64,000 nt of DNA from Streptomyces sp. NBC_00582 (GTDB taxonomy: Bacteria > Actinomycetota > Actinomycetes > Streptomycetales > Streptomycetaceae). Of this stretch, positions 19,339 through 31,236 are shown in pieces. Under the pieces are notes generated by a model. The model saw only the letters and a list, made by a program, of their open reading frames with translations, did not search any database and had not been told where the DNA came from. The position numbers and the translations under genes are program-made. Every line of letters starts with the position of its first letter. Position 1 is the stretch's first letter. Where the stretch lies: the NCBI RefSeq assembly GCF_036345155.1, contig NZ_CP107772.1, positions 4,588,001 to 4,652,000 of the forward strand, read 5' to 3'.

Positions 19339-21303
19339 TCAGACCGCCCTCATCAGCAGGGTCGCGGCGATGAGGAGCGCCGCACCGCCGAACATCGAGA
19401 CCGCGTACGACCGCGCGAAGCCGTTCTGCAGTCGGCGCAGCCGTCCGGAGAGGCCGCCGACCGAGGCCGCCGTGCCGTTGACGACTCCGTCGACCAGGGT
19501 GTGGTCGACGTAGACCAGGGAGCGGGTGAGGTGCTCGCCGCCGCGGACCAGGACGACGTGGTTGAAGTCGTCCTGGAGCAGGTCGCGGCGGGCGGCCCGG
19601 GTGAGCAGCGACCCGCGCGGGGCGACGGCCGGGACCGGGCGGCGGCCGTACTGGGCGTAGGCGATGCCGACGCCGATGACCAGGCAGACCATGGTCGCGC
19701 CGGTGACCGTCGCCACGCTGAGCGGGGAGTCGCCCTCGCTGTGCCCGGTGACGGGTTCGAGCCAGTGCAGGAAGCGGTCGCCGATGCTGAAGAACCCGCC
19801 GGCGAAGACCGATCCGAAGGCGAGCACGATCATGGGGATCGTCATGACCTTGGGCGACTCGTGCGGGTGCGGTTCGGCGTGCTCGCCATGGTGCTCGGCG
19901 GCGGGCTCCGCGCTGGGCGCCTCGGGCGAACGGGTGGGTTGGTTCCTCCAGCGCTCCTCGCCGAAGAACGTCATCAGCATCACGCGCGTCATGTAGTACG
20001 CCGTGATGGCCGCGCCCAGCAGCGCGCAGCCGCCGAGGATCCAGCCCTCGGTGCCGCCCTTGGCGAAGGCCGCCTCGATGATCTTGTCCTTGGAGAAGAA
20101 GCCGGACAGGCCGGGGAAGCCGATGATGGCGAGGTAGCCGAGGCCGAAGGTGATGAAGGTGACCGGCATGTACTTCCTGAGGCCGCCGTACTTGCGCATG
20201 TCGACCTCGTCGTTCATGCCGTGCATGACGGAGCCGGCGCCGAGGAACAGCCCGGCCTTGAAGAAGCCGTGCGTCACCAGGTGCATGATCGCGAAGACGT
20301 AGCCGATCGGTCCGAGGCCGGCGGCCAGCACCATGTAGCCGATCTGCGACATGGTGGAGCCGGCCAGGGCCTTCTTGATGTCGTCCTTCGCGCAACCGAC
20401 GATCGCACCGAACAGGAGCGTGACCGCGCCGACGACCGTGACGACGAGCTGGGCGTCGGGCGCGCCGTTGAAGACGGCCGCGGAGCGGACGATCAGATAC
20501 ACGCCCGCGGTCACCATCGTCGCCGCGTGGATGAGGGCCGAGACCGGCGTCGGGCCCTCCATCGCGTCCCCGAGCCAGGACTGCAGCGGTACCTGGGCGG
20601 ACTTGCCGCAGGCCGCGAGGAGCAGCATCAGGGCGATGGCGGTCAGCCTGCCCTCGCTCGCGTCGCCCGCGATACCCGGCTCCCCCTCGGAGCCCAGCAG
20701 CGGGCCGAAGGCGAAGGTCCCGAAGGTGCTGAACATCAGCATGATGGCGATCGACAGGCCCATGTCGCCGACGCGGTTGACCAGGAAGGCCTTCTTCGCC
20801 GCGGTGGCCGCGCTGGGCTTGTGCTGCCAGAAGCCGATGAGCAGGTAGGAGGCGAGACCGACGCCCTCCCAGCCGACGTACAGCAGCAGGTAGTTGTCGG
20901 CGAGGACGAGCAGCAGCATCGCCGCGAGGAACAGGTTGAGGTAGCCGAAGAAGCGGCGGCGGCGCTCGTCGTGCTCCATGTACCCGACCGAGTACAGGTG
21001 GATGAGCGAGCCGACGCCCGTGATCAGCAGCACGAACGTCATCGACAGCTGGTCGAGACGGAAGGCGACGTCCGCCTGGAAGCCCTCGACCGGGATCCAG
21101 GTGAACAGGTGCTGGGTGAGCGTCCGGTCGTCGGCGCTCCTGCTGAGCAGGTCACCGAAGAGGACGACGCCGAACACGAAGGAGACGGCCGCGAGGAGCG
21201 TGCCGATCCAGTGGCCGACGGCGTCGAGCCGGCGGCCGCCGACCAAAAGGACGGCCGCTCCGAGCAGGGGCGCCGCGATCAGCAGCGCGATCAGGTTCTC
21301 CAC
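19339..21303 (-). CDS. nuoL: NADH-quinone oxidoreductase subunit L
   Basis: A 654-aa proton-pumping subunit with the C-terminal lateral (HL) helix region characteristic of NuoL. Motifs include [38 protein letters not shown] (channel Lys) and [21 protein letters not shown] His/Glu-rich loop (residues about 460-480) precedes the last helices. GTG start at 21303 with GGAAG upstream; the NuoK stop is 15 bp away. Confidence 0.97.
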   Translation of the reverse strand: MENLIALLIAAPLLGAAVLLVGGRRLDAVGHWIGTLLAAVSFVFGVVLFGDLLSRSADDRTLTQHLFTWIPVEGFQADVAFRLDQLSMTFVLLITGVGSLIHLYSVGYMEHDERRRRFFGYLNLFLAAMLLLVLADNYLLLYVGWEGVGLASYLLIGFWQHKPSAATAAKKAFLVNRVGDMGLSIAIMLMFSTFGTFAFGPLLGSEGEPGIAGDASEGRLTAIALMLLLAACGKSAQVPLQSWLGDAMEGPTPVSALIHAATMVTAGVYLIVRSAAVFNGAPDAQLVVTVVGAVTLLFGAIVGCAKDDIKKALAGSTMSQIGYMVLAAGLGPIGYVFAIMHLVTHGFFKAGLFLGAGSVMHGMNDEVDMRKYGGLRKYMPVTFITFGLGYLAIIGFPGLSGFFSKDKIIEAAFAKGGTEGWILGGCALLGAAITAYYMTRVMLMTFFGEERWRNQPTRSPEAPSAEPAAEHHGEHAEPHPHESPKVMTIPMIVLAFGSVFAGGFFSIGDRFLHWLEPVTGHSEGDSPLSVATVTGATMVCLVIGVGIAYAQYGRRPVPAVAPRGSLLTRAARRDLLQDDFNHVVLVRGGEHLTRSLVYVDHTLVDGVVNGTAASVGGLSGRLRRLQNGFARSYAVSMFGGAALLIAATLLMRAV

Positions 21304-21318
21304 GATTCTTCCGACCCC

Positions 21319-21618
21319 TTACAGCTTCATCAGGCTGGCGTCGTCGACCGAGGCCGAGTGGCGGGAACGGAACAGCGACACGATGATCGCGAGTCCCACC
21401 ACGACCTCCGCTGCGGCGACGACCATCGTGAAGAAGGCGATGATCTGGCCGTCGAGGTTGCCGTGCATCCGGGAGAAGGTGACGAACGCGAGGTTGCAGG
21501 CGTTGAGCATCAGCTCGATGCACATGAACACGACGATCGCGTTGCGCCGGATCAGCACGCCCGTCGCGCCGATCGCGAACAACAGGGAGGCGAGGTAGAG
21601 GTAGTTGACGGGGTTCAC
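21319..21618 (-). CDS. nuoK: NADH-quinone oxidoreductase subunit K
   Basis: A 99-aa, three-helix membrane subunit (ND4L homologue). The two buried glutamates are in [15 protein letters not shown] (helix 2) and [14 protein letters not shown] (helix 3). GTG start at 21618 overlaps the NuoJ stop. Confidence 0.96.
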   Translation of the reverse strand: MNPVNYLYLASLLFAIGATGVLIRRNAIVVFMCIELMLNACNLAFVTFSRMHGNLDGQIIAFFTMVVAAAEVVVGLAIIVSLFRSRHSASVDDASLMKL

Positions 21619-22466
21619 TTCGACGCCTCCTCGGTCCGCCGGGAGTTCCGCTCGAGGTGCGGCGGCTCGCTCTCGCCGCGCTCCAGGCGGTCCTCCGCCC
21701 GCTGTTCCAGCGCCTTGAGGTCGTTCAGCGCCTGGGCGGACACGTCACGGATCTGGCCGCGTTCCCGCAGGGTGCTGCTGACCGTGAGCTCCGACGGGGT
21801 GCCGTCGGGCAGCAGGCCCGCGATGTCCACGGCGTTGTGCCGCGCGTACACGCCGGGCGCGGGCAGCGGCGGTACGTGCCTGCCTTCGCGGACGCGCTGT
21901 TCGGCCAGCTCGCGCTGGGTCTTGGCGCGCTCGGTGCGCTCGCGGTGGGTGAGCACCATGGCGCCCACGGCGGCCGTGATCAGCAGGGCGCCGGTGATCT
22001 CGAAGGCGAAGACGTACTTGGTGAAGATGAGGGCGGCGAGGCCCTCCACGTTGCCGTTCGCGTTGGCCTCGGAGAGGCCGGTGAACTCCGTCAGGGAGGC
22101 GTTGCCGATGCCGGCGATCAGCAGGACGCCGAAGCCGAGGCCGCACACCAGGGCCAGCCAGCGCTGGCCCTTGATGGTCTCCTTCAGGGAGTCCGCCGCG
22201 GTGACGCCGACGAGCATCACCACGAACAGGAACAGCATCATGATCGCGCCGGTGTAGACGACGATCTGCACGATGCCCAGGAAGTAGGCGCCGTTGGCGA
22301 GGTAGAAGATCGCCAGGATGATCATGGTGCCGGCGAGACAGAGCGCGCTGTGGACGGCCCTCTTCATGAAGACGGTGCACAGGGCGCCGATCACCGCGAC
22401 GGTGCCGAGCACCCAGAACTGGAAGGCCTCTCCGGTGGAGGTGGAGTAGGCGGCGAGCTGGTTCAT
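21615..22466 (-). CDS. nuoJ: NADH-quinone oxidoreductase subunit J
   Basis: A 283-aa ND6 homologue with five helices in the first 180 residues, including the conserved [16 protein letters not shown] segment. The roughly 100-residue charged C-terminal tail (starting near [19 protein letters not shown]) is much longer than in E. coli NuoJ (184 aa); such tails are common in actinobacteria, and their role is unknown. ATG 22466 follows GAGGAGG and overlaps the NuoI stop. Confidence 0.96.
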   Translation of the reverse strand: MNQLAAYSTSTGEAFQFWVLGTVAVIGALCTVFMKRAVHSALCLAGTMIILAIFYLANGAYFLGIVQIVVYTGAIMMLFLFVVMLVGVTAADSLKETIKGQRWLALVCGLGFGVLLIAGIGNASLTEFTGLSEANANGNVEGLAALIFTKYVFAFEITGALLITAAVGAMVLTHRERTERAKTQRELAEQRVREGRHVPPLPAPGVYARHNAVDIAGLLPDGTPSELTVSSTLRERGQIRDVSAQALNDLKALEQRAEDRLERGESEPPHLERNSRRTEEASK

Positions 22467-23065
22467 GCCTCGACCTCCTCCTGGGAGGGCTTCTCGCCCT
22501 TGGAGACGGCCACCTGGCGCTCCGTGCCGGGCGCGGCCTCGGTGACCAGGCCCCGGTAGTAGTCCTGTTCGTCGGTCCCGGGGTAGATCGCGTGCGGGGT
22601 GTCGACCATGCCGTCCTCGAGACCGGCCAGCAGCTGTTCCTTGGTGTAGATCAGGTTGGCGCGGCTGGAGTCGGCGAGCTCGAACTCGTTGGTCATCGTG
22701 AGCGCGCGCGTGGGGCACGCCTCGATGCACAGGCCGCACAGGATGCAGCGGGCGTAGTTGATCTGGTACACGCGCCCGTACCGCTCGCCCGGCGAGTAGC
22801 GTTCCTCGTCGGTGTTGTCCGCGCCCTCCACGTAGATCGCGTCGGCGGGGCAGGCCCAGGCGCACAGCTCGCAGCCGACGCACTTCTCCAGGCCGTCGGG
22901 ATGGCGGTTGAGCTGGTGCCGTCCGTGGAACCGCGGGGCCGTGGTCTTCTTCTGCTCCGGGTACTGCTCGGTGAGCCGCTTCTTGAACATGGCCTTGAAG
23001 GTCACGCCGAAGCCGGCCACGGGGTTCTGGAAACCGGGGGTGGTCTCCTTGGGCTCCTCAGCCAT
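22463..23065 (-). CDS. nuoI: NADH-quinone oxidoreductase subunit I
   Basis: A 200-aa iron-sulfur subunit of the peripheral arm carrying clusters N6a and N6b. The two ferredoxin motifs are [12 protein letters not shown] (about 62-73) and [12 protein letters not shown] (about 107-118). An amphipathic N-terminus ([20 protein letters not shown]) lies on the membrane. ATG 23065 has a strong GGAAAGGAGG site; the upstream in-frame extension is NuoH sequence. The start overlaps the NuoH end by 8 bp. Confidence 0.97.
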   Translation of the reverse strand: MAEEPKETTPGFQNPVAGFGVTFKAMFKKRLTEQYPEQKKTTAPRFHGRHQLNRHPDGLEKCVGCELCAWACPADAIYVEGADNTDEERYSPGERYGRVYQINYARCILCGLCIEACPTRALTMTNEFELADSSRANLIYTKEQLLAGLEDGMVDTPHAIYPGTDEQDYYRGLVTEAAPGTERQVAVSKGEKPSQEEVEA

Positions 23066-24419
23066 CGGACGCCTCCTTTCCATCCAGCGATCCGTCACTG
23101 ACAGTGTCCGACCCACCACTGACAATCAGCTCCCGCTCCCGGCGCGGACGGCGCCGGGGCACCGCCGGAAGCTCCTGTCCGGGCAGCGGGGGCACGGGGA
23201 ATCCGCCCGCCATCGGGTCGAAGCCCGCCGGTTCCGCGGGGGCCTGCGCCGCCTTCGCGCCGCCGCGGAACATGTCCACGACGAAGGAGAGCAGCAGCAG
23301 GGCCAGGACACCGCCGCCGACGTAGAGGGCGATCTGGGCGAAGTCGTAGTTCTCGTTGCGCAGGGTCCGCACGGTCGCGACGAGCATCAGCCAGGTCACC
23401 GACACCGGGATGAGGACCTTCCAGCCGAGCTTCATCAGCTGGTCGTAGCGCACGCGCGGGAGGGTGCCGCGCAGCCAGATGAAGAAGAACAGCAGCAGCT
23501 GGACCTTGATGACGAACCAGAGCATCGGCCACCAGCCGTGGTTCGCGCCCTCCCAGAAGGCGCTGATCGGCCAGGGCGCCCGCCAGCCGCCCAGGAAGAG
23601 CGTGGTGGCCACGGCCGAGACGGTCACCATGTTGACGTACTCGGCGAGCATGAACATCGCGAACTTGATCGACGAGTACTCGGTGTTGAAGCCGCCGACC
23701 AGGTCGCCCTCGGACTCCGGCATGTCGAACGGAGCGCGGTTGGTCTCGCCGACCATGGTGACGATGTACAGGATGAACGAGACCGGCAGCAGGATGATGT
23801 ACCAGCGGTCCGTCTGCTGTTCGACGATCGTCGACGTCGACATCGACCCCGAGTAGAGGAACACCGAGGCGAACGCGGCACCCATGGCGATCTCGTAGGA
23901 GATCATCTGGGCGCAGGACCGCAGGCCGCCCAGCAGCGGATAGGTGGAGCCGGAGCTCCAGCCCGCGAGGACGATGCCGTAGATGCCGACCGAGGCGACC
24001 GCGAGGATGTACAGCATCGCGATCGGCAGGTCGGTGAGCTGCATCGTGGTGCGCTGGCCGAAGATCGAGATCTCGTTGTCGGCCGGACCGAAGGGGATCA
24101 CGGCGATCGCCATGAAGGCCGGGATGGCCGCGACGATCGGCGCGAGGACGTACACCACCTTGTCGGCCCGCTTGACGATGATGTCTTCCTTCAGCATCAG
24201 CTTGATGCCGTCGGCGAGCGACTGGAGCATGCCCCAGGGGCCGTGCCGGTTGGGGCCGATGCGCAGCTGCATCCAGGCGACGACCTTGCGCTCCCAGACG
24301 ATGGAGAACAGCACGGTCACCATCAGGAAGGCGAAGCAGAACACCGCCTTGATCACGACCAGCCACCAGGGGTCGCGGCCGAACATCGAGAGGTCCTCAG
24401 CGGCGAAGTACGGGCTCAT
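23058..24419 (-). CDS. nuoH: NADH-quinone oxidoreductase subunit H
   Basis: A 453-aa membrane subunit (ND1 homologue) that forms the quinone-entry chamber and joins the two arms of complex I. Conserved pieces: [27 protein letters not shown], and [39 protein letters not shown]. About 110 polar, Pro/Arg-rich residues extend the C-terminus beyond the last helix compared with E. coli (325 aa). ATG 24419 follows AAGGAGG and overlaps the NuoG stop (ATGA). Confidence 0.97.
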   Translation of the reverse strand: MSPYFAAEDLSMFGRDPWWLVVIKAVFCFAFLMVTVLFSIVWERKVVAWMQLRIGPNRHGPWGMLQSLADGIKLMLKEDIIVKRADKVVYVLAPIVAAIPAFMAIAVIPFGPADNEISIFGQRTTMQLTDLPIAMLYILAVASVGIYGIVLAGWSSGSTYPLLGGLRSCAQMISYEIAMGAAFASVFLYSGSMSTSTIVEQQTDRWYIILLPVSFILYIVTMVGETNRAPFDMPESEGDLVGGFNTEYSSIKFAMFMLAEYVNMVTVSAVATTLFLGGWRAPWPISAFWEGANHGWWPMLWFVIKVQLLLFFFIWLRGTLPRVRYDQLMKLGWKVLIPVSVTWLMLVATVRTLRNENYDFAQIALYVGGGVLALLLLSFVVDMFRGGAKAAQAPAEPAGFDPMAGGFPVPPLPGQELPAVPRRRPRRERELIVSGGSDTVSDGSLDGKEASDG

Positions 24420-26920
24420 GCCTCCACCTCCTTGGGGGCTTCGGGGGCGGGCGTCGCCGGACCGATGCGGACGAGGGAGCCGGGCTGTGCCCCGGAGTCG
24501 GAGGCGACGCCGCCGCCGGTGGAGTTCAGCGGGAGCCACACCACGCGGTCGGGCATCTCCGTGACCTGGAGGGGCAGTTCGACGACTCCGCGCGGGCCGG
24601 TCACGGCGAGGACGTCGCCGTCCTTCACCCCGGCCTCGGCGGCCGTCGCGGCCGACACGCGTGCGTGGGCCGCGTGCCGGGTCCCGGCGAGCGCCTCGTC
24701 GCCCTCCTGCAGGAGGCCCTGGTCCAGCAGCAGCCGGTGCCCGGCCAGCACGGCCTCGCCCGCGGCCGGCCTCGGCAGCACGCCGGCGGTCTCCAGCGGC
24801 TCGGTGGCGCGCGGGCCGTCCCAGCCGCCGAGCCGGTCCAGCTCCGCACGTGCGGTGCGCAGGTCCGGCAGACCGAGGTGGACGTCCATGGCGTCGGCGA
24901 GCATCTGCAGCACGCGCGCGTCGGACGGCGCCGACCTGCGGGTCATCTGGTCGGGCTTGAGCGCGGCCTCGAAGAAGCGGACCCTGCCCTCCCAGTTGAG
25001 GAAGGCGCCCGGCTTCTCCGCGACCGCGGCGACCGGCAGGACGACGTCCGCGAGCCGGGTGACCTCGCTGGGCCGCAGCTCCAGCGACACCACGAAGCCG
25101 GCCTCGGCGAGCGCCTCACGCGCGCGTGCCGGGTCGGGCAGGTCGGCGACCTCCACGCCCGCGACGAGCAGCGCCTGCAGCTCGCCGGACACGGCCGCCT
25201 CGACGATCTCACCGGTGTCCCTGCCGTGGCGGTGCGGAAGTTCGGCGAGCCCCCAGACGGCCGCGACCTCCTGCCGCGCGCGCGGGTCGGTCGCCGGACG
25301 CCCGCCCGGCAGCAGCGACGGCAGCGCACCCGCCTCGATCGCGCCCCGCTCCCCCGCCCGGCGCGGGATCCACACCAGGAAGGCTCCGGTGGCGTTGGCG
25401 GCCCGTACGGCGGCGGTCAGACCGCCGGCCACACGCGCCAGCCGCTCCCCCACGACGATCACCGCGCCCTCGCCGCGCAGCGCCTCAGCGGCCTGACCAC
25501 CGGCGTCGTCCAGACCGACCCCGCCGGCGAGCGCGTCCAGCCACTCGGTCTCGGTGCCCGGAGCGGCCGGCAGGAGGGTGCCGCCCGCCTTCTCCAGGCC
25601 GCGCGTGGCGTGCGTGGCGAGCGAGAACACCTTCTGTCCGTGCTTGCGCCAGGCCTTGCGCAGCCGCAGGAAGACGCCGGGCGCCTCCTCCTCGGACTCG
25701 AACCCGACCAGCAGGACGGCGGGCGCCTTCTCCAGAGAGGTGTACGTGACACCCGTACCGTCGAGATCACGGCCCCGGCCCGCCACCCGGGCGGCGAGGA
25801 AGTCGGCCTCCTCGGTGCTGTGCACACGCGCGCGGAAGTCGATGTCGTTGGTGTCGAGCGCCACGCGCGCGAACTTGCTGTACGCGTAGGCGTCCTCGAT
25901 GGTGAGCCGGCCGCCGGTCAGGACACCGGTCCTGCCGCGTGAGGCGAGCAGCCCCTGTGCGGCGATCTGCAGGGCCTCCGGCCAGGACGCCGGCTCCAGG
26001 TCGCCCTCGGCGTTGCGCACCAGAGGCGTCTCCAGGCGGTCGCGCTGCTGCGCGTACCGGAAGCCGAAGCGCCCCTTGTCGCAGATCCACTCCTCGTTGA
26101 CCTCGGGGTCCGGTGCCGCGAGGCGCCGCATGACCTTGCCGCGCCGGTGGTCGGTGCGGGTGGCGCAGCCGCCGGAGCAGTGCTCGCACACCGAGTGCGA
26201 GGAGACCAGGTCGAAGGGGCGGGAGCGGAATCGGTACGCCGCCGAGGTCAGCGCGCCGACCGGGCAGATCTGGATGGTGTTGCCGGAGAAGTACGACTCG
26301 AACGGGTCGCCCTCACCGGTGCCGACCTGCTGGAGCGCGCCCCGCTCGATCAGCTCGATCATCGGGTCGCCCGCGACCTGGTTGGAGAACCGGGTGCAGC
26401 GGGCGCACAGCACGCACCGCTCACGGTCGAGCAGCACCTGCGTGGAGATCGGGACCGGCTTCTCGTAGGTCCGCTTGCGGCCGTCGAACCGGGACTCGGC
26501 CTGGCCGTGGGACATCGCCTGGTTCTGCAGGGGGCACTCGCCGCCCTTGTCGCAGACCGGGCAGTCCAGCGGGTGGTTGATGAGGAGCAGCTCCATCACA
26601 CCGTGCTGGGCCTTCTCGGCGACCGGCGAGGTGAGATGGGTCTTCACCACCATCCCGTCCGTGCACGTGATCGTGCAGGAGGCCATCGGCTTGCGCTGGC
26701 CCTCGACCTCGACGATGCACTGGCGGCAGGCGCCGGCCGGGTCGAGGAGGGGGTGGTCGCAGAAGCGGGGGATCTCGATGCCGAGCTGCTCGGCGGCCCG
26801 GATGACCAGGGTGCCCTTGGGCACGCTGATCTCCGCTCCGTCGATCGTCAGCGTCACGAGATCCTCCGGCGGGACCGCCGCCTCTCCCCCTCCCGTGGGA
26901 GCGCTGGTGGTCACGGTCAT
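24416..26920 (-). CDS. nuoG: NADH-quinone oxidoreductase subunit G
   Basis: An 834-aa peripheral-arm subunit. The N-terminal 2Fe-2S domain has [15 protein letters not shown] and a fourth Cys in MASC (N1b). Next come [14 protein letters not shown] (His-ligated N5), [11 protein letters not shown] with ICPVGAL (N4), and CEHCSGGC...WICDKGRFG (N7-type four-Cys site). The remaining 500 residues are the molybdopterin-oxidoreductase-like domain. ATG 26920 overlaps the NuoF stop (ATGA). The much longer upstream frame is NuoF in another phase. Confidence 0.97.
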   Translation of the reverse strand: MTVTTSAPTGGGEAAVPPEDLVTLTIDGAEISVPKGTLVIRAAEQLGIEIPRFCDHPLLDPAGACRQCIVEVEGQRKPMASCTITCTDGMVVKTHLTSPVAEKAQHGVMELLLINHPLDCPVCDKGGECPLQNQAMSHGQAESRFDGRKRTYEKPVPISTQVLLDRERCVLCARCTRFSNQVAGDPMIELIERGALQQVGTGEGDPFESYFSGNTIQICPVGALTSAAYRFRSRPFDLVSSHSVCEHCSGGCATRTDHRRGKVMRRLAAPDPEVNEEWICDKGRFGFRYAQQRDRLETPLVRNAEGDLEPASWPEALQIAAQGLLASRGRTGVLTGGRLTIEDAYAYSKFARVALDTNDIDFRARVHSTEEADFLAARVAGRGRDLDGTGVTYTSLEKAPAVLLVGFESEEEAPGVFLRLRKAWRKHGQKVFSLATHATRGLEKAGGTLLPAAPGTETEWLDALAGGVGLDDAGGQAAEALRGEGAVIVVGERLARVAGGLTAAVRAANATGAFLVWIPRRAGERGAIEAGALPSLLPGGRPATDPRARQEVAAVWGLAELPHRHGRDTGEIVEAAVSGELQALLVAGVEVADLPDPARAREALAEAGFVVSLELRPSEVTRLADVVLPVAAVAEKPGAFLNWEGRVRFFEAALKPDQMTRRSAPSDARVLQMLADAMDVHLGLPDLRTARAELDRLGGWDGPRATEPLETAGVLPRPAAGEAVLAGHRLLLDQGLLQEGDEALAGTRHAAHARVSAATAAEAGVKDGDVLAVTGPRGVVELPLQVTEMPDRVVWLPLNSTGGGVASDSGAQPGSLVRIGPATPAPEAPKEVEA

Positions 26921-28263
26921 GCGTTCACCTCCGGGCGGTCGGCCCAGGCCGTCGACTTCGCCGGGTCGAAGGGGCAGCCCCGGCCGGTGATGTGCTGCTC
27001 GTACTCCTCGCGGAAGTACTTGAGCGAGGAGAAGATCGGCGAGGCGGCGCCGTCGCCGAGGGCGCAGAACGACTTGCCGTTGATGTTGTCGGCGATGTCG
27101 TTCAGCTTGTCGAGGTCGGACATCACGCCCTTGCCGGCCTCGATGTCGCGCAGCAACTGCACGAGCCAGTAGGTGCCTTCGCGGCAGGGTGTGCACTTGC
27201 CGCAGGACTCGTGGGCGTAGAACTCGGTCCAGCGGGTGACGGCGCGCACCACGCACGTCGTCTCGTCGAAGCACTGGAGTGCTTTCGTGCCGAGCATGGA
27301 ACCCGCGGCACCCACTCCTTCGTAGTCCAGAGGGACGTCGAGGTGCTCGTCGGTGAACATCGGGGTCGAGGAGCCGCCCGGCGTCCAGAACTTCAGGCGG
27401 TGGCCCGGTCGCATGCCGCCGCTCATCTCGAGGAGCTGACGGAGGGTGATGCCGAGCGGGGCCTCGTACTGGCCGGGGCTCGCGACGTGCCCGCTGAGCG
27501 AGTAGAGCGTGAAGCCCGGGGACTTCTCGCTGCCCATCGCCCTGAACCATTCTTTCCCGTTGTGCAGGATCGCGGGAACCGACGCGATGGACTCGACGTT
27601 GTTCACCACAGTCGGGCAGGCATAGAGGCCCGCGACAGCAGGGAAAGGAGGACGGAGCCGCGGTTGACCACGGCGGCCTTCGAGCGAGTCGAGCAGTGCG
27701 GTCTCCTCACCGCAGATGTACGCGCCGGCGCCGGCGTGCACGGTGAGTTCGAGGTCGAGTCCGCTGCCCAGGATGTTCTCGCCGAGGTAGCCCGCCGCAT
27801 GGGCCTCGCGCACGGCCTCGTGCAACCGCCGCAGAACGGGGACGACCTCACCACGCAGATAGATGAAGGCATGAGACGACCTGATGGCATAACACGCGAT
27901 CACAATGCCCTCGATGAGGCTATGCGGGTTCGCGAAGAGGAGCGGGATGTCCTTGCAGGTGCCCGGTTCCGACTCGTCGGCGTTGACAACTAGATAGTGC
28001 GGTTTTCCATCACCCTGGGGAATGAACTGCCATTTCATCCCTGTCGGGAATCCCGCGCCGCCGCGCCCGCGCAGACCGGAGTCCTTGACGTACGCGATCA
28101 CTTCGTCCGGGGACATGGCGAGCGCCTTACGGAGCCCCTCGTACCCCTCGTGCCTTCGGTAGACGTCCAGTGACCAGGACCTCTCCTCGTCCCAGAAGGC
28201 CGACAGCACGGGTGCGAGCAGCTTCTCGGGGCTGCTGCCTTTCAGCTCGGGTGCCAAGGTCAT
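26917..28263 (-). CDS. nuoF: NADH-quinone oxidoreductase subunit F (NADH and FMN site)
   Basis: A 448-aa subunit that oxidises NADH. FMN/NADH-binding glycine-rich [16 protein letters not shown] (about 64-79) and [16 protein letters not shown] are intact, as is the N3 cluster motif [12 protein letters not shown] with a distant fourth Cys (FCALGDGA). ATG 28263 overlaps the NuoE stop. Codon use in part of the gene (about 27860-28020, encoding [16 protein letters not shown] and PHYLVV) is less GC-rich at third positions than elsewhere in the operon, although the protein sequence is normal. Confidence 0.97.
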   Translation of the reverse strand: MTLAPELKGSSPEKLLAPVLSAFWDEERSWSLDVYRRHEGYEGLRKALAMSPDEVIAYVKDSGLRGRGGAGFPTGMKWQFIPQGDGKPHYLVVNADESEPGTCKDIPLLFANPHSLIEGIVIACYAIRSSHAFIYLRGEVVPVLRRLHEAVREAHAAGYLGENILGSGLDLELTVHAGAGAYICGEETALLDSLEGRRGQPRLRPPFPAVAGLYACPTVVNNVESIASVPAILHNGKEWFRAMGSEKSPGFTLYSLSGHVASPGQYEAPLGITLRQLLEMSGGMRPGHRLKFWTPGGSSTPMFTDEHLDVPLDYEGVGAAGSMLGTKALQCFDETTCVVRAVTRWTEFYAHESCGKCTPCREGTYWLVQLLRDIEAGKGVMSDLDKLNDIADNINGKSFCALGDGAASPIFSSLKYFREEYEQHITGRGCPFDPAKSTAWADRPEVNA

Positions 28264-29159
28264 CCCTCCCCCTCCTCGGCGGTAGGCCCTGCCGGGTGGG
28301 CCGGGTCGGAGGCCGATGTCTCCTGCGGCGCGTCATGGGAACTCAGGTGCTCGGTCGGCGACGGCTCGTGCACCTTCCTGCCCTGCGGTTCCTGTACGGC
28401 CCTGTCCTGCGGCTCGTCGTGCGGGCCGCCGTCCCGCGGATGGACCACGCGCGCGGGTGCGGCCTCTCCCCTTGCCAGGCGAAGGCCCACCAGCGACGCC
28501 GGTCCCGCACTGCCGCTCGCCTCGACGGCCCCTGGCCGCTCGTCGGGGAAGCCGGCCAGGATCCGCGCGGTGTCCTTGAAGGTGCACAGCGGCGCCCCGC
28601 GCGTGGGCAGTACGTCGCGTCCGACCCGCAGGTCGTCCACCAGGCGCTTCGCGCTCTGCACGGTCTGGTTGTCGAAGAACTCCCAGTTGACCATCACGAC
28701 CGGCGCGAAGTCGCAGGCCGCGTTGCACTCGATGTGCTCCAGGGTGATCTTTCCGTCGTCGGTGGTCTCGCCGTTGCCGACGCCGAGGTACTCCTGGAGC
28801 GCCTCGAAGATGGCGTCGCCGCCCATCACCGCGCAGAGCGTGTTGGTGCAGACGCCCACCTGGTAGTCGCCGCTCGGCCGGCGGCGGTACATGGTGTAGA
28901 AGGTGGCGACCGCGGTGACCTCGGCCGTGGTAAGGCCGAGGACGTCCGCGCAGAACCGCATCCCGGTGCGCGTGACGTGGCCCTCCTCCGACTGCACGAG
29001 ATGCAGCAACGGCAGGAGCGCGGAGCGGGAGTCGGGATAGCGGGCGACGATCTCGCGCGCGTCCGTCTCCAGCCGGGCCCGGACGTCGTCCGGGTAGGCG
29101 GGCGCGGGCAGTTCGGGCATGCCCAGGCTGACGCCCCGCTCGGAAGAAGAGGTGGTCAC
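28260..29159 (-). CDS. nuoE: NADH-quinone oxidoreductase subunit E
   Basis: A 299-aa thioredoxin-like 2Fe-2S subunit (cluster N1a) that partners NuoF. Ligands: CTNTLC (about 104-109) and CNAAC (about 146-150). The core ends near residue 205. The last 90 or so residues are polar, low-complexity sequence ([20 protein letters not shown]..., ending EEGEG), giving a protein nearly twice the E. coli length (166 aa). GTG start at 29159 overlaps the NuoD stop (GTGA). Confidence 0.96.
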   Translation of the reverse strand: MTTSSSERGVSLGMPELPAPAYPDDVRARLETDAREIVARYPDSRSALLPLLHLVQSEEGHVTRTGMRFCADVLGLTTAEVTAVATFYTMYRRRPSGDYQVGVCTNTLCAVMGGDAIFEALQEYLGVGNGETTDDGKITLEHIECNAACDFAPVVMVNWEFFDNQTVQSAKRLVDDLRVGRDVLPTRGAPLCTFKDTARILAGFPDERPGAVEASGSAGPASLVGLRLARGEAAPARVVHPRDGGPHDEPQDRAVQEPQGRKVHEPSPTEHLSSHDAPQETSASDPAHPAGPTAEEGEG

Positions 29160-30490
29160 CGGTCGACGCCTCCCATCACGGGGTCGATGGACGCGACGGC
29201 GACGATGACGTCGGCGACCTGGCCGCCCTCGCACATCGCCGCCATGGCCTGCAGGTTGGTGAAGGACGGGTCCCGGAAGTGGACCCGGTAGGGGCGGGTG
29301 CCTCCGTCGGACACGACGTGCACCCCGAGTTCGCCCTTGGGCGACTCGACGGCCGCGTACGCCTGTCCGGGCGGGACGCGGAAGCCCTCGGTGACCAGCT
29401 TGAAGTGGTGGATCAGGGCCTCCATGGAGGTGCCCATGATCTTCTTGATGTGGTCGAGGGAGTTGCCGAGGCCGTCCGGTCCCAGGGCGAGCTGGGCGGG
29501 CCAGGCGATCTTCTTGTCGCCGACCATGACCGGGCCGGGCTGCAGCCGGTCCAGGCACTGTTCGACGATCCTCAGCGACTGGCGCATCTCCTCCAGGCGG
29601 ATGAGGAAGCGGCCGTAGGAGTCGCAGGAGTCGGCGGTCGGGACGTCGAAGTCGTACGTCTCGTAGTCGCAGTACGGCTGGGTCTTGCGCAGGTCGTGCG
29701 GGAGGCCGGTGGAGCGCAGGATCGGTCCGGTGGCGCCGAGGGCCATGCAGCCGGCCAGGTCGAGGTAGCCGACGTCCTGCATACGGGCCTTGAAGATGGG
29801 GTTCCCGGTGGCGAGCTTGTCGTACTCGGGGAGGTTCTTCTTCATCTTCTTCACGAACTCGCGGATCTGGTCCACCGCGCCGGGCGGCAGGTCCTGGGCG
29901 AGTCCGCCCGGGCGGATGTACGCGTGGTTCATCCGCAGGCCCGTGATGAGCTCGTAGATGTCGAGGATCATCTCCCGGTCGCGGAAGCCGTAGATCATGA
30001 TCGTGGTGGCGCCGAGCTCCATGCCTCCGGTGGCGATGCACACCAGGTGGGAGGACATACGGTTCAGCTCCATCAGGAGCACCCGGATGATCTTGGCGCG
30101 CTCGGGGATCTGGTCCTCGATGCCGAGGAGCTTCTCGACGGCGAGACAGTAGGCGGTCTCGTTGAAGAAGGACGTCAGGTAGTCCATGCGCGTCACGAAC
30201 GTGGTGCCCTGCGTCCACGTCCGGTACTCGAGGTTCTTCTCGATGCCGGTGTGGAGGTAGCCGATGCCGCAGCGGGCCTCGGTGACCGTCTCGCCCTCGA
30301 TCTCCAGGATCAGGCGGAGCACCCCGTGGGTGGAGGGGTGCTGGGGGCCCATGTTGACGACGATGCGCTCGTCGTCGGCGCGGGTCGCGGACTGGACGAC
30401 CTCGTCCCAGTCACCACCGGTGACCGTGTAGACGGTGCCCTCGGTGGTCTCGCGCGCCGATGCGGCGGATGCGTGGGAAGTGCTGCTCAC
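29156..30490 (-). CDS. nuoD: NADH-quinone oxidoreductase subunit D
   Basis: A 444-aa 49-kDa-type subunit, homologous to the large subunit of NiFe hydrogenases, lining the quinone-binding cavity with NuoB. Conserved: [15 protein letters not shown] (quinone-site His), [26 protein letters not shown], and the C-terminal Asp-Arg after [14 protein letters not shown] start at 30490 overlaps the NuoC stop. Confidence 0.97.
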   Translation of the reverse strand: MSSTSHASAASARETTEGTVYTVTGGDWDEVVQSATRADDERIVVNMGPQHPSTHGVLRLILEIEGETVTEARCGIGYLHTGIEKNLEYRTWTQGTTFVTRMDYLTSFFNETAYCLAVEKLLGIEDQIPERAKIIRVLLMELNRMSSHLVCIATGGMELGATTIMIYGFRDREMILDIYELITGLRMNHAYIRPGGLAQDLPPGAVDQIREFVKKMKKNLPEYDKLATGNPIFKARMQDVGYLDLAGCMALGATGPILRSTGLPHDLRKTQPYCDYETYDFDVPTADSCDSYGRFLIRLEEMRQSLRIVEQCLDRLQPGPVMVGDKKIAWPAQLALGPDGLGNSLDHIKKIMGTSMEALIHHFKLVTEGFRVPPGQAYAAVESPKGELGVHVVSDGGTRPYRVHFRDPSFTNLQAMAAMCEGGQVADVIVAVASIDPVMGGVDR

Positions 30491-31236
30491 GAGTACGACC
30501 TCCGCTGGTCCGGAGCCGGGATCTGGGCGCCCTTGTACTCGACGGGGATGCCGCCGAGGGGGTAGTCCTTGCGCTGCGGATGGCCCTGCCAGTCGTCCGG
30601 CATCATGATCCGCGTCAGGGCCGGGTGACCGTCGAAGACGATCCCGAAGAAGTCGTAGGTCTCGCGCTCGTGCCAGTCGTTGGTCGGATAGACCGAGACC
30701 AGGGACGGGATGTGCGGCTCGGCGTCGGGAGCGCTGACCTCCAGGCGGATCAACCGGTTGTGGGTGATCGAGCGCAGGTGGTAGACGGCGTGCAGCTCGC
30801 GGCCCTTGTCGTTCGGGTAGTGGACGCCGCTCACGCCGGTGCAGAGCTCGAAGCGCAGGGCCGGGTCGTCGCGCAGGGTGCGGGCGACGCGTTGCAGATG
30901 GGCGCGCTCGATGTGGAAGGTGAGCTCGCCGCGGTCGACGACCGTCTTCTCGATCGCGTTCTCGGGGACCAGTCCCTGTTCCTCCAGGGCGCCCTCGAGT
31001 TCGTCGGCGACCTCGTCGAACCAGCCGCCGTAGGGCCGGGCGGCGGCGCCGGGAAGGCGGATGGAGCGGACCAGGCCGCCGTAGCCGGAGGTGTCGCCGC
31101 CGTTGTCGGCGCCGAACATGCCGCGCTGGACGCGGACCTCCTCGCCGCCCTGGCCGCGCTGGCCCGGGAGGTTGGAGGCGGAGAGATCCTTCTCGGGATT
31201 CGCCCCGCCCGCATGCGTGCCGTTCGCGTCGCTCAC
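30487..31236 (-). CDS. nuoC: NADH-quinone oxidoreductase subunit C
   Basis: A 249-aa 30-kDa-type subunit. The family signature is [27 protein letters not shown] (about 190-216), followed by [19 protein letters not shown]. An N-terminal low-complexity stretch of about 40 residues precedes the fold. The GTG start at 31236 sits within the NuoB stop (GTGA). C and D are separate genes, unlike the E. coli fusion. Confidence 0.96.
   Translation of the reverse strand: MSDANGTHAGGANPEKDLSASNLPGQRGQGGEEVRVQRGMFGADNGGDTSGYGGLVRSIRLPGAAARPYGGWFDEVADELEGALEEQGLVPENAIEKTVVDRGELTFHIERAHLQRVARTLRDDPALRFELCTGVSGVHYPNDKGRELHAVYHLRSITHNRLIRLEVSAPDAEPHIPSLVSVYPTNDWHERETYDFFGIVFDGHPALTRIMMPDDWQGHPQRKDYPLGGIPVEYKGAQIPAPDQRRSYS

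Noticed and set aside
17504..24539. Long plus-strand frames (up to 918 aa) antisense to the nuo operon
   Set aside because: All are rich in Asp/Glu/Gln/Arg from reverse-complement codon bias and lack starts with ribosome sites; the complete nuo operon explains the region.
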